Source: Centrapalus pauciflorus (taxonomy: Eukaryota; Streptophyta; Magnoliopsida; Asterales; Asteraceae). From it: DNA of 64,000 nt. The DNA lies in the NCBI GenBank assembly GCA_020465985.1, contig JAANYP010000383.1:1580734-1644733 (forward strand), read 5' to 3'. Both the position numbers and the translations under genes were made by a program. The notes beneath the pieces are model-generated. The model had not been told where the DNA came from. It searched no databases and saw nothing but the letters and a program-made list of their open reading frames with translations. This document shows, in pieces, positions 1 to 12,454 of the stretch; within the stretch, counting starts at the first letter, position 1; every line of letters begins with the position of its first letter.

Positions 1-415
1 ATTTCTTGTTTTCCTTATGGCTGCAGGTAACTTACAATATCTTAAGATAAAATTTGTCATTATAACTTCCATTACACACACCCACGATGCAGTATCAGTA
101 GTTATAGGCTGCTAAAAAGAAAACATATTGTCATGACTTGCAAATTTGTTAAAAATTATTTAATTATTAATGGATCATCATTATGAATATGCAGGTTTGG
201 ACTTGCTCATGGCCAGAGATGTTGTTGGCATCGATATTCCTGGCATTTGTGAAGACAATCATTTCTTGCCGCTATGTGATAAATTTGAATGTAGCCATGT
301 TTGTGCTAAGATTCATGGATATAGATCCAGTGGAGAATGTCCAAATATATTTAAATGTCGTTGTTTTTTCGAGTGTCCTGTAAAAAGTATTCAGGATATT
401 CCATCTCTTGATTGA
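1..415 (+). CDS. defensin-like peptide A1 (5' end outside window)
   Basis: This is a secreted cysteine-rich peptide of the plant defensin-like (DEFL, CS-alpha-beta) class, probably antimicrobial or signalling and exported through the ER. Positions 1-26 are the end of the signal-peptide exon, 27-194 a GT-AG phase-1 intron, and 195-415 the second exon ending in TGA. Exon 2 holds eight cysteines spaced 8, 4, 3, 11, 5, 1, 3, which matches the plant defensin order (CxxxC, CxC, CxxxC) and includes a gamma-core-like GEC motif. By comparison with A2 the whole product would be about 90 residues. Exon 2 differs from A2 at one residue (Ser to Asn near the C-terminus), so the duplication is recent. The ATG lies before the window. 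The fold class is well supported, but the target and function are unknown. Confidence 0.85.
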
Positions 416-2583
416 TAACAATAATCTTTAAAAATCAATGTTTTAAATTCTTCTTAGTTAGGAAAGTTATTTCCTATATGCAAAATGATATATATTATTT
501 AGCAAGTGTGGTCACAATAACAATATGCATAATTACATATTATTTATTCGGTTTATAAATAAGTAGTGGTCTATGCAAAACAATTTTAGTTGTTTATGAA
601 TGCATGGTATTTAGATTAACCGCTCACAAATCGAATATGTGTTTACGAGTGGTAAAACTACAAATCCATGTCGTTTTGTGAAACAAAGAATTGCATTTAT
701 ATCAAGGGAAGAATAATACCAAATTCCTTTGACATTCCAAATAAGTTAACTCAAAGTGAATGTCTACAAGACTTATCCACAAAATCTATCCTAATGCAAT
801 GTTCAAGAAAATATTTTATAATATTACACTGCAAAAAAAAAAAGTCAATTTTTCACATTTATTTGAGTAAATATATACACACTTATATGTGTCTAGAAAT
901 ATAAGTGTATAAAAATTGTGAATAAATTGTATTAAACTATAAAATTTGACAAATATATGAATTTATAATAAATATAAATAAATGAATCTTATTCATCACT
1001 CGTCATTCTTTCACTACGGTGACATCATAAAGTTTTTACAATTGTTACTTACATAGTTTTCTAAAATAATGATATATCTATTTTTGTAAATAAATTAAAT
1101 ATTAATTTAGATACGTTGAAGATTACTGATTGTTTTTGAATTCTCATTTGATGATTTTTTTTTGTAAAAAATTTGATTTGATTGTGTTGTTAATATTCTA
1201 TCAAAAATTTATATTAAATAGGACAAAATCCTTTCACCTCTGGTATCTCCAAACTAAACAAATTAATGTTTAGTAAAAGAAATTCTTGTGTAACTAATTA
1301 TATACTAAATGATTATAGTTAAGGTCTATGTACCGTTACAGATATAAATAATAACATGTGATTGTATATTTTACGAATATACTTGTTTTTTAAAGGCAAT
1401 AACATTATATATGAAACCTTATTACCATTCCAAAATAAAAATCAGCTTGTCATAAATTACTTAGTTTCTAAAACTTTGTATATAATAATACCATTGAAAT
1501 ACATACAAATATCTAACAATGGAATTAGTAATATAAAGTAACTTATGCAACTGTTTTTATGATTTAAGGAAAAAATATGATTTTTGTTTTTAATGTAAAG
1601 GCTAATATGATATGATAATGTAATTATAAATTATAATGAATTTCTTATAATAACTTTATATGTTTAAATTCACAATTTGCGTTATATTAATTAATTTTAT
1701 TTCATTAATTACAAAGTGGTTATTATTTGATAAATTATTGTTATGCACTCAGTTTATATAGATTGATTGTCTTAAAACAAATTTGTATTAAACGACTTTT
1801 AGAAATTTTTAACTATACTTCACAATATTGAAATAAAACTCACACTTTGGTTGAAGTTAAATCTTGTAAAAATAGAACGAATTTGAAACTATCGAATGAT
1901 GGACTTTATATTTACCATATTAATTATTCACAACTAACTATGTTTAACCAAATTTGTCAAGATCGGGATTTTATCTAGCATCGTTTTTGTCTTCGTAATA
2001 TAGGATCGTAAGATCGAGACCGAGATACTAATATCCACGAAAAAATAATTAGTTCTAGGTACTTAACTTACATTTTCTATCATAAACTAACCTATATAAC
2101 ATTTTTAAAAAAGACTTAAGAAACGTCCTACATATGTGACTGATCCTTACGTTCATGTGACTGATCTTATGATACTGACAACAATCTTAGGTGAATTTGG
2201 TGGAATTCAACCAAAATGTGAGATCGGATCAATGATCGATCTATCAACTCATGCCACTTACATTCAAACATCGATCTGCATCGATTTTGAAAGTTAGCAT
2301 CATACATCAGGATTACGATCCTGACACCGTTATTATTAACCATAACTATTTAGTATACAATTTATTATGTATTCCTATTTTATTAATGTGGCTTATAAAG
2401 TTATATAGCATTACCATTAAATTAGAATTTGTGTCTTCTGTCTTCAATGTCAAAGATTTCAACAATAAATGCAATTATAATTACAATGTTCCATGCATGA
2501 ACTATAAATTCTCCCATACATATAACATATACACACACTCACACTCAAGCATCATACAGTCCATCCATTATAAACAAACAAAA
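416..2583. other. spacer between A1 and B1, duplicated in unit 2
   Basis: This AT-rich spacer has no convincing gene. It aligns almost base for base with 14794-16959 and more loosely with unit 3 (36564-37796, then 41059-41936). An open frame at 2251-2646 runs through the B promoter and first exon and is a by-product of the duplication. Confidence 0.7.
2503..2508 (+). promoter_or_regulatory. candidate TATA box of B1
   Basis: TATAAA lies 76 bp upstream of the B1 ATG. It is conserved at the same place in B2 (16879-16884) and B3 (41905-41910). It was assigned by position and conservation only. Confidence 0.5.
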
Positions 2584-3045
2584 ATGAAGAAATCTTTGGT
2601 TTTCACCATATTTCTGGTTTTCCTTATGACTGCAGATAACTTATAAATTTTTTCCTTTGTTTTAAGACTCCGTTATAATAACTTCCATTATACAAACACA
2701 CACACAACAATGACTTATGCTGTTAAGAAGAAAACCTTTCAAGAAAACATGTTGTCATGACTTGAAGATTTGTTGAACATCTTAAAAATCATGCATTTGA
2801 TTATTAATGGATCGTGCATGTATTTCATATTTGCAGGTTTAGTGTTGATCATGGCGAGAAATGTTGTTGCTACGTGTAGTGACGATCATTTCTTAATGAT
2901 ATGTGATAAATTTGAATGCGATCATCTTTGTGGTAACCTGCATCCATATAAATCCACTGGAGAATGCTTTCATCCGTTTAATTGTCGTTGCGTGTATCAG
3001 TGTAGTGAAAAGGAAGGTCTTAAAGATTATCCTTCTCGATCTTAA
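2584..3045 (+). pseudogene. defensin-like peptide B1 with mutated splice donor
   Basis: This is a second DEFL type. Exon 1 (2584-2635) encodes a 17-residue hydrophobic signal peptide starting MKKSLVFTIF. Exon 2 (2837-3045) encodes a mature region with eight cysteines at the same 8, 4, 3, 11, 5, 1, 3 spacing as the A genes. The expected donor at 2636 reads AT instead of GT, while the acceptor (ttgcag at 2831-2836) is intact. Unspliced, the frame stops three codons later. Upstream GT sites in exon 1 would join out of phase into an immediate stop. The gene is therefore either non-functional or depends on rare AT-AG splicing. B2 carries the same change, so it predates the unit 1/2 duplication. 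Family assignment is firm; loss of function is inferred. Confidence 0.65.
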
Positions 3046-4987
3046 CTAATGAAATCAACAGTTTTCATAATTTCATGCTTTAAATTCTTCTTATCTTAGT
3101 TAACAAAGTTAATGTTTATATGCATGCATATGAATACTATTAATCATGGTTGTAATAACAAAATGCTAATAGCATATACTGATCGATATACAAAATCATT
3201 ATAGTTTTTTTCCCACTAAATAGTACATATATATGATATCTAGAACAACAAACAAGGTAAAAGCAAATATTATTGATGACATATCTTTTTAGAAATACAA
3301 TTTAAACAATACTCCGACGTTACAAACCAGATGCATGCATCTCCTACGATATATAACTAAGATTCATATATAGGAACCACCTTTCAAAAAATTCCTCCCA
3401 TTTTCTCAAATCAATAGGCAAAAGCTACGAATTGAACGAGAGCATGGTTACCGATCCATTAAGCAGCATCCAAGCAAGATCACCTTAACTAGGAATTGAA
3501 GTCTTTTTAATTAAACCATTATTGTCAACAACTAGACACATACGATTAAACAAAAAATAATGTGGAATGGATGCACAAATTGTACATTTTAGATGCTAGA
3601 AACCACATCAATTTAATAACATGTGTTGTTGCAATTTTTAAAACACCAATTTGTCCAAATGATTCCAGGAAAAACACGGCACACATCAAAGTCTTCTCAA
3701 ATCAAAATTTCTAATTCACAAGAAAGCTTGGTGAGTAAATTGAACTTAAGTGGCACGATGATAAAATTAGCGATGACAATGTCAAATGACATGTAAACAA
3801 CACTGAGGTATCGTCCTATTCAAGCAAATGTGTCAACGACTAAAATACAAAACTCTTATATAATATTGAATTCTTTTAAAAAAAAATAATTGTTTAATAC
3901 ATCACTAGTTTATTACCAGTGTATTACATATAATTTTTAAATAAGTGGGTTTAAACTTGGGTTGTTGGATATGAAAAGTTTCGATAAGAAGCTAAAAATA
4001 GGAGAACATAGTTTGATTAATGAGACCAGAGAGATTGAAAGATAAGAAGCAGTATTCATGGATTTTCAAAACAGAATCTTTAGTCAGCGGATTTTATAAA
4101 AATAAATTACTGTAATTTTATTTTGTTAATGAAAATGGTAGGATAAACATGTTATATATAGTTGTTAATCCAAGTGGCAGTCTATTTAATTGTCAAGTGA
4201 CATGTAGTTACTATTTTAATAAAATAGATAGATTTCTAGGATTTCATGTCTTTAAAAAATTTTACGTTCTAACTTTGATTTTTACTACGAGTCAATTGAC
4301 CTTTTGATCCATTTGGCCTATTGGGTCGAAATTGACATCTCTTTAAACAACATAAAAACGCTTTCTTTTACTGTATCACTTGCTCAAGAGTGGCTCATAA
4401 CTAATCAAATGAGAACATGAATGGATTACTTATTGTCAAGCAGCTACTGAATTAAAACAATATTTTGGAGAGTTTGAGTTAGAGAGTGAGACTACTAGAG
4501 TTGAAACGACAGTATCAAAATTAAAAACAGAATAAACATTATAATGAATTAAGAGATTTAAAAAAAAATCAAATGAGATCAATATCTTATAGAGTTTCAG
4601 ACTAGCATTTAGAGTGCTAGAGTACACACTACTAGAGTTGAAACAATAATTCAAAACATCAAAATCACTCTTGATTAATAATTGGATGTTTTATGTTGAA
4701 GATGAGGAACAAGTAACAGAATAAAATAATCGAATTTGTGTAATGGGTTCTGGGCTGCCCATGCTAAGGGCCAGAGTGATTACATTGATACTTTAATAAA
4801 TAGTTTGTTACGTAAAGTTTATATAAAAAATAATGAATTAAATAATAGAATTTAATTGAAATGATTGATATGGAATGCTATGATTGCAGTGACTTGAACT
4901 GTGGGTTTTGTAATCTTAAAATTGTATGGTTAACTTGAATCATGTCAATGCAGAGATGACAATGAACATAAGTGCATCTCTTTTATA
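3046..4987. other. AT-rich intergenic stretch, no gene seen
   Basis: The first roughly 130 bp is the B1 3' flank shared with units 2 and 3. The rest shows no coding potential and no complete element. A 17-bp phrase (ACTACTAGAGTTGAAAC) recurs near 4490 and 4629, suggesting a small decayed tandem repeat. Confidence 0.5.
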
Positions 4988-5653
4988 TGAATTATTTAAC
5001 CATTGGGATCTAAAATGTCTTGAACAAGTTTTATTTTCACCTGTTTAAGAATATAGCAATTGAAAAAAAAAATTTATAGGATTTTAGATTTAAGACACCG
5101 ATAAATAACTATTATCAGATTTTTAGTAAAATATATTGTCATTACTTGCAATTAACCAAAATCAAAACTATAACATACCAATTATTAATAGGTTTTTAGT
5201 AAAATATTTTGTTTTGATAAGAAAAAAAAAAGTAAATATTTTGTCAATCGTTAAATATATCCATCATAAGCTTTTACCTGGTTCTGGCAACACCAATCTC
5301 AGTTTGTGAATGAGATAAGGCTAGTGAATGAGCCAAGTCGTAATGACTTTTCTTCCTTGTGATTTGCATTTTGTCAAATAATTTACATTATCTTATACAA
5401 TAAATTTACTAATCTGAAAAATGCAAGGTAACTGAGATTTAAAATCTTAGGAAGGATGCTGGGATTTTAAATAACAAAGAAGCTAGGGAAGGATTTTAAA
5501 TCCTTACTGAAATCTGCAAACCAAACACGTGATTTTAAATGCTAATGCCAATGAATCCCAGGAAATCCGCGAACCAAATGTACCCTAAATTTCTACATGG
5601 TTTTGGCATTATCAAGATGAGTTTGTGAATGTGAAAGCTTGCTGATGGATATA
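4988..5653. repeat. dispersed repeat R1, second copy at 34074-34505
   Basis: From the phrase TTTAACCATTGGGATC onward this matches 34074-34505 closely. Two stretches are present here but absent there: 5349-5586, and everything from 5654 to about 7691. Homology resumes at about 7692-7770 (matching 34515-34575). The copy at 34 kb therefore gives approximate empty sites for both insertions. Confidence 0.75.
5349..5586. mobile_element. small insertion, probable MITE relic
   Basis: About 238 bp absent from the paralogous copy near 34435. The right end reads CGAACCAAATGTACCCT, the reverse of a common plant DNA-transposon terminus of the type GGGTACATTTGGTTCG. No matching left terminus is visible, so this is a one-ended relic. 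Confidence 0.45.
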
Positions 5654-6041
5654 TCTATAATAAATACTAATAAAAGAGTAACTATACTCATTTGTCGTGA
5701 AGCCAAATGTCATCACCATGAATCGACACGAGTCGTTTATAAGTTTTAAAAGTAATAAATAAATTTAAATTACATCTATCCAAATCTAATATAATCTACT
5801 TTTAAATTCAAATCAAATCAAACAAAATCTGATACTCTACCAACTTATTTATTATAATATAATATAATAAAAGTTTAAAAAAATTTATATATATTTACAG
5901 ATATATATAATTAATAGGTCATGATTAATATTATTCACATATACTTTTGTTTAAAAAAATAATATTTACATATTTACATTTTAATTTATTATATTTTATA
6001 TATATTAATAATATCCGCGTAATACACGGGTAATAAACTAG
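5654..6041 (+). mobile_element. non-autonomous Helitron
   Basis: A 388-bp element inserted between A (5653) and T (6042). The 5' end begins TCTATAATAAATACTAATAA and the 3' end is CTAG, preceded by a short GC-rich hairpin (CCGCGTAATACACGG). These are the known Helitron features: TC start, hairpin near the end, CTRR terminus, AT target and no target duplication. There is no Rep/helicase coding. The ends match the element at 10730-11259. Confidence 0.8.
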
Positions 6042-6042
6042 T

Positions 6043-7130
6043 TTTATATATACTAAAAAGAAGTTCATTTTTTCTTACATGAACACATGGCCACTCAATA
6101 GGACACAACTATTCAATCCCCATTATATAATAGACCAATGGTGTTTTTTCTTCTTTTTTTTATTTTAAATTTTTCATAACACACCCTTATCTTCGCGTTA
6201 TGTTTTATTTATCCCTTTCATTTTAGTGATTTTTGCTTAGGCCTGTTTTAATATTTATTATTACAATATTTTCTTGCACGCTTAAAATTATGATTTTAAT
6301 TATACTTATGTTTGGAGCTATCATTTGAAACTATTATTTTATGTTTAATTGTATGAAAAAAACTTTATTATTCAAATGCATGGAGTAAACCAATGACGTT
6401 TTTCTTTCTTTGTTTCTTAATTTAAAATTTACATAACACACATTTATCTTTGCGTTATTTTTTATTTTGCCTTTTTATTTTAATTAATTTTTGTTTAGTC
6501 CTATTTTAACATTTTCTTACACACTTAAAATTATGATTTTAATTAAACTTATGTTTGAAGTTGTCTTTTGAAACTGTTATGTTATGTTTAATTGTATGAA
6601 AAAGATTTTATTATCCAAATACACAAAACAAAATTTTAATGAATTTGTTTTATAATAAAATGTAAACCTATTTAATATTTAGATATTTTTTTTATTAAAT
6701 ATGATAATGTATAACATTATATATTACTATTATAACGTTGACAAACTCTAATCAATGTATTAGAGACATTACCGTTATAAATTTATTTGATTTGATTGTA
6801 AAACCAACAAATTAAATCAACGATTAAACCTAATCAATGTCAAGTATTCAAATTATGGTTATGAATATTTAAATAATTAATTCTAGTTCCGATCCAATTT
6901 AATAAGACATTGTTTGTAATTTTAGTATTGCAAAATTTAGTAAATTAATGATAAAAACCAACTAACAGTATCATTTGTCTTGCTTCTTGAATCGATATCA
7001 ACTTTCCAATTTCACTCTTCGATCCTGATTCAGTTGTGTTTCGCTATTTGAATTGTTTGAAAAGAATTTTTGTTAATTTGTTTTTATATTTATTTTTATA
7101 ATTAATATTTTAGACCCTGCAGCAACGCTC
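6043..7130 (+). mobile_element. Helitron-like element, diverged, with internal duplication
   Basis: It lies directly behind the first Helitron. The left end (TATATATACTAAAAAGAAG) resembles plant Helitron 5' ends. The right end has a hairpin-like GCAACGCTCGGGTGTTC followed by CTCG, a possible mutated CTRR. The interior has a tandem duplication: about 6130-6375 is repeated at about 6390-6625. The exact borders are uncertain. Confidence 0.5.
6130..6625. repeat. two-copy tandem duplication of about 250 bp
   Basis: Two adjacent diverged copies share a run of phrases in the same order, including ACACTTAAAATTATGATTTT in the second copy, TATGTTTGGA/TATGTTTGAA, and TTTAATTGTATGAAAAA. It sits inside the Helitron-like segment. 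Confidence 0.7.
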
Positions 7131-7825
7131 GGGTGTTCAATAACTCGTATCTAAACATTATATCAATTCTTTATATCAATTCTTCAACATGACAGCTTTC
7201 TTTTTCTTACACATGTCAACACCATGACCATCCTTTTCTTTTTCTTATCTAAACATTAAATATGTACTGGTCCCTTGTAGCTACTGTTTTTATGTACTGA
7301 AAAGTTGAACTACAATAATTTGTTAATTCCTTTTCATCTGTTGCAAATTATCACAGGCTACAAGGTTACTTGCTCCGACGACTGGAACACTGAAGAAGCC
7401 ATCTTTCTGTTTGAATGTTTAGTTTAACACATAAATATTAAACCATGTATTAGATGAACATATGTCATGTCACTTTGGTTTTCTAATGATTTTTCCTCGA
7501 GTTTATAAATGGAACATTAGGATTATAACAAACAACTATCCATTGGAAAATCAATTTATGTCACCGACATTTTTCTTATGTTGTGATATCAATAGACAAT
7601 TTTGATGATCAACATATAAAATAAAATTGTCACCGTTTGTTAGATTGTGTTTTTTCCGAGGGCCGGTTGCACGGCGAAAAGAAATTACTACTTATAAATC
7701 TGGAAAATAATTATTAGTTACCATTTTTTCGTTCTTGTTATAATAGATCCATAATCTCAAGCTATAAAAGCATCCATGTATGGAAGGACAATGTACACAT
7801 GGATCTCTAAGGTTTGTATTATAAA

Positions 7826-7860
7826 CACACACACACACACACACACACACACTTTTATAT

Positions 7861-7890
<30 letters not shown>
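7826..7890. repeat. (AC)n, (TA)n, (TG)n compound microsatellite
   Basis: An AC run, a short TA run and a TG run form a small palindrome. It borders a segment (about 7891-8308) whose ends resemble family J below (TCAAGTGAATACC on the left, GTACTCTGCATTT on the right), probably an old relative. Confidence 0.7.
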
Positions 7891-7892
<2 letters not shown>

Positions 7893-8303
7893 TTTCAAGT
7901 GAATACCATTAGTTTTGCAGAGTACAGGAGGTACCTCGCTTAAAACCATTTTTTTAATTTCTTTCATAATCATATTTAAATCAATAATACAATACTATTT
8001 ATAAAAAATCACACATAAACACACACTATAACTATGTGAAACATGCATGTTCACATGAACTGCACTGTTGTGAACGTATGTTCACACTAAGCATGTTCAC
8101 ATTTTTTTTTTCATGTTCACATGACTTTTTAGAAGCTAGGAATTTTGAATGTGTGTAATTCTTTTACAAATAGGATTATATTATTTGTATCTAAATTAAT
8201 ATGAAAAAAAATTATAAAATAAAAAACTTTTATTCAGAGCATTAAACCCGTGTGTTCACAGGTACTCACGGTACTCTGCATTTTTAAGTTACCCACACAA
8301 ACC

Positions 8304-8308
<5 letters not shown>

Positions 8309-8371
<63 letters not shown>
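8309..8371. repeat. (AT)n microsatellite
   Basis: A pure AT dinucleotide run between the J-like segment and a segment starting AGGTTCTAATTAGTG, the same GGTTC-type edge seen at other TA tracts here. Confidence 0.9.
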
Positions 8372-8373
<2 letters not shown>

Positions 8374-9480
8374 TTCTAATTAGTGATATTAATCACTTAT
8401 GTTTTTGGGTGTTTTTGCTGTATTTTAATGTGTTAAATGCAAGAAAGTTGGTAATGCTAATGTGAATTGTTTGTTGTAGGTGATTGGCTAGAAAAGAAGC
8501 AAATCGGTAGCTCGAGGAGTTAAAAATTGTTGGGCGTCCAAGGCAGCGTTTTAGACGCCAGAGGAGCGCCTAAAATGTGTGATTACAGAAGCTGAGCGTC
8601 CTGTTAGAGAATCTCGCTGTTCTGGATTGCGTCCTAGACGCTGGTGCGTCAGTTTCTGCGGGAGCAGTGTTTTTGAAGGGGATGGTAACCAAAATTTGAG
8701 GGTCGACTTGTGTTCGTTTTTCACACACGGAGAGCAGTTTTTTGAGGCGACCAGATGGAGAAAACAACAAGAAGGATCATTGATCAAATTTTCGGCAATC
8801 AATTCATTGTGTTTAATTTTCACATTGTTGGTAGTTAGTATGTCTTTATTTATGTCAATCGTTGTTTGTGTGCAAGTCCAAACCATGTTGGGCTAAATAC
8901 ATTACGGTGTTTGTTTTTGAGTTTGCATATTATGGCATGAACGAATGTTATGTTATATTCAATTTTCAGTTGCAATTAAGGAGTTGCGGATCATACATCT
9001 AAATGAATGAATGAATTGTTAAACAACGGGTGTTGTATGAAACAGTGTATAGTGACGTCATTAGTTATTCTAACTTAATGTAAGAGAGGAAGACAATTAA
9101 TTGAATCGCATATGTTGTCTTAAGAACATCAGTTGTGGAACATACATTTGATTGAATGAACTTGATTAGACAGCGGATGTTGTATGAAACAGTTTATATT
9201 GATATCATTAGTTGTGCTAACTTCGTATGAGAAAAGAAGACAATTAATCGAGCAGCATACGTTGTCTTAAGAGCATTGGTTGCAAAGTCTAGTTCATTCC
9301 CATGAAAATTGTATCCTGAACATTCCGAATTGCCATAACATGTACAAAAAGAGAGCAAACACATGTTCTTCTTAAGTGAAACTCTATAATTCAACTCCTT
9401 CGTGCTAGAACGCAATAGTAGCAATCGATAGTAGTTTATTAATTAAAAGCAAATGATTACAAACTCAATCCAAACAGTTA
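8372..9480. mobile_element. unclassified LTR-like or transposon-derived segment
   Basis: It has a higher GC stretch (about 8500-8770) and no credible protein; short overlapping frames on both strands are not conserved domains. It contains a two-copy tandem repeat of about 140 bp (about 8997-9128 and 9140-9272) sharing GTTGTATGAAACAGT and TTGTCTTAAGA. The composition suggests retroelement leader or LTR sequence, but no termini were recognised. Confidence 0.35.
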
Positions 9481-10729
9481 GTGTGAAGACCAACCCTTAC
9501 GAGGCAGTTGTCACGAGTCTAAGTCCCACATCATGCAACACGATATCAATCATAACTGAGATAGAGTAATTAAGTTGCGGAATTATAAATTACAAGTACA
9601 AACATATTAAGATTAAGTTTAATACAGATTATAGTTTTAAAACTTATCTTACAAAGAGTACCATCTAATCTAATACATTACATCATACAATCATATCAAG
9701 TCTACCCAAAACCACCACAATTGTCATCTTCCAATCAGTATCGAAAAGTTTGTTGAGTAGTGGTTTGTGAAAGCTTCAAAACTTGAATCTTAAGTGACCT
9801 AAGAACTAGGTCCAAGAGACTTCCCTTTATCTTTTCCTGTAAAAATTGTAAAGTAGCAACTGTAAGCAATGCTTAGTGAGATTATAGATTTTCAGATTTC
9901 ACGCATTATCAAGCGGATCATGGGTCTAGCGTGATATATCTTGATTGCCGCTACAGCCACTCATGATTGAGACATAGTAGTCATAGAGTCGGATGATGTT
10001 CAAGCCACGCTCACGCTTAAATCGTGGGGATCAGCCACATACTGGGCTAGCTACCAGTAAATCAACATGGCGGAACATCGGAGGGTCATTACCAAGTTCA
10101 ATAGAACTGGTGAAATAGCATGGTCTCTAACAATAGACCGACAAGGCTAATCAAGCTGAATCAATAAGTCAAATGTCTGAGCAATATTGATAGCTTAAGT
10201 CATCAAAGTCATAAAAACAATAAATCTCATAGCAGTATCTGAAATGAACTGTAATGCAATGTCATGTGAAATGATAATCAAATAGCTATCATGATACACT
10301 GGGCATCACTGAACCATCGTGAGCACATGTCTCAATTCAGCTGATCATATATGAATGTCAAGTAATCTATCATCAACAATATGTCTCAACCGGAAATCTC
10401 ACATGAAATGCTGAATATCTATAACTCACAGTTTGGGGTCTTTATCAAGCAGATATAAAATCCACCACCTGAGTTATCTCAGGATTTAAATCTTTGCTCT
10501 TTATCTATCAGATCTCTGTCAATTCTTTTCAATTTTGTGTCCCGCTTTCAATATCTTTAAGTCTTTAAATCTATGTTCAGAAATTAACTGAACCTGTCCA
10601 GAATCATATCATGTCATATCATTAGCTTTTTAGCTTTTAAAATCATTATTTTATCTGATTCTGATATCTGATAACTCATTAATCATTTGGTTCATTTTCT
10701 TTGATTCTTTTAAATTCTCAAAAGTTATA

Positions 10730-11259
10730 TCTATCCATTCTATTAAAAGAGTAACTAGATGCCACTTGGCACCTAACTATTATGCCACTTGGCATAACGT
10801 GGATACGACACGTGTATAATCTATAATTTCCATATTAAAATAATAATTGCATTAATTAAATTAATTTAGAAATAAAACATCCTCCTATTATTTTGGATTT
10901 CAAATTTAAATTTGAGTATACAACTCCTATTATTTTGGATTTCAAATTTAAATTGGAGTCTATAACTCCTATTATTTTGGATTTCAAATTTAAATTTGAA
11001 TCTATAACTCACATCTTTTGTTGGTTTCTTATCCAAATTTCTTAGCTTCTATAATATTTTTTTTTCCTTTTTTGGTTATTATTTAATTTTTAGTTATGTA
11101 TTTTACATTTAACCCATTCTATATATTTTCTATAATCACTTTAACAGTATAATATTACTATTTTATTTGTAGTTTCTGTTATAAATTTTCAGATATATAT
11201 ATAGTTTTGAAAAAAATAAGTTATCTACTATTCCGTGTAATACACGGGTAATATACTAG
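10730..11259 (+). mobile_element. non-autonomous Helitron inside the LTR
   Basis: 530 bp inserted between A and T. It starts TCTATCCATTCTATTAAAAG and ends in hairpin CCGTGTAATACACGG plus GTAATATACTAG. The interior has three tandem copies of an AT-rich phrase built on ATTATTTTGGATTTCAAATT (about 10890-11010). It belongs to the same family as 5654-6041 and has no coding capacity. Confidence 0.8.
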
Positions 11260-11266
11260 TATATAT

Positions 11267-11270
<4 letters not shown>

Positions 11271-11345
<75 letters not shown>
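11271..11345. repeat. (AT)n microsatellite
   Basis: An AT run shortly after the Helitron 3' end, inside the gypsy LTR. Confidence 0.9.
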
Positions 11346-11347
<2 letters not shown>

Positions 11348-12454
11348 CGTGTTGCTTTATTCATAATCTTTCATCATAAATATCATTTATTTGTAATGTT
11401 AAAATATCAAAATGAAACTTCGGATCCGGATCTCCTGAATTCGGACCATCCGGGCTGCCCATCCGGATTTGGACTAACCCGGATTCGGACCGAAGTACCT
11501 AATCCGAAACTGGATCCATCCGGACTTGGACCGAATTTTGACTAATCCGAAGTTGGTCATCCGAATTTATAAGGATCCGAAATGAAAGCATCCGAAATGG
11601 GGCACCATCCGAATTCGGATCCCACACTTAGAATTTTTTTCCAGAAATGTTCTTCATGTTCTTGGTCATATTTATACGTATTTTTACATAAAATTCACTA
11701 AAACTTATTTATATTAACATGCACCTTAATATATTGATATATTATCATATTTGAGTTGTTTTTATACATTTTTCCCTATCAAAACACTATAATTTGATCA
11801 AGATTTGTCCAAAAATCCTTATTTTTTTGTCAAGATCACCGATTTTCTTATAAACTCATATTTTAGTTTATTTTGGACAATCTAACCATAAATATTTGTT
11901 TCTAATACATCTAGTAACTTAATTTCATCATAATCTACTAGAATTTTATACATGCAACACATATTTTTCATCTTTTAAATTCTTGGTTTCGGTTATTCAC
12001 AAAATCGAACCAAATTCATGAAATTATAAACTTTAATCAACAAATTACCTTATATTCTTGTAGATTGTTGTTCCTTGATGTTGTTTGTAACCTACCTTGG
12101 ATTAATTATTTAATTAATTACAAGATTGATGGGTTCTTTGAAGGATTTGTGAAGAATCCCTATGGTGTAGAGAGAGAGAGACAGAGTAATTTTCTATAAA
12201 TGATATTAAAGAACCATTAATTTGGTTAATATATGTAGCTTAGTTATATTTGTAATTTAACCCACTTTCACTTTTGTATTTTACATCTCTTTATTTTAAT
12301 CATTAAATACTTTATAACATAATTATAATTTAAATCATATTTAATTAATTAAATTTCATTAATCAATTAAATTACAAAACAATTAATGTAATAAAATTAC
12401 ATTATTAGCTCCGAATACTGAGATTAAAGTTGGATCAAAAGTTAGGTTGTTACA

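Larger units (their letters stand above)
9482..12454 (-). mobile_element. 3' LTR of a Ty3/gypsy element, interrupted
   Basis: Read on the minus strand, the LTR starts TGTAACAACC at 12454, immediately after the integrase/chromodomain remnant, and can be followed to about 9482, where the plus strand reads TGTGAAGACC (so the minus strand ends in CA). It is interrupted by the Helitron at 10730-11259 and a TA microsatellite. About 11400-11620 carries repeated CATCCGGA/GGATCCGGA-like phrases. The outer border is less certain than the inner one because no target duplication could be matched. Confidence 0.55.

Noticed and set aside
2251..2646. 131-residue frame conserved between 2251-2646 and 16627-17022
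   Set aside because: It covers the B promoter, leader and first exon; conservation follows from the recent duplication, and unit 3 does not keep the same frame.
8551..8896. Overlapping 105-111 residue frames on both strands
   Set aside because: They are mirror frames in a GC-richer transposon-derived segment, with no domain, intron signal or signal peptide seen.
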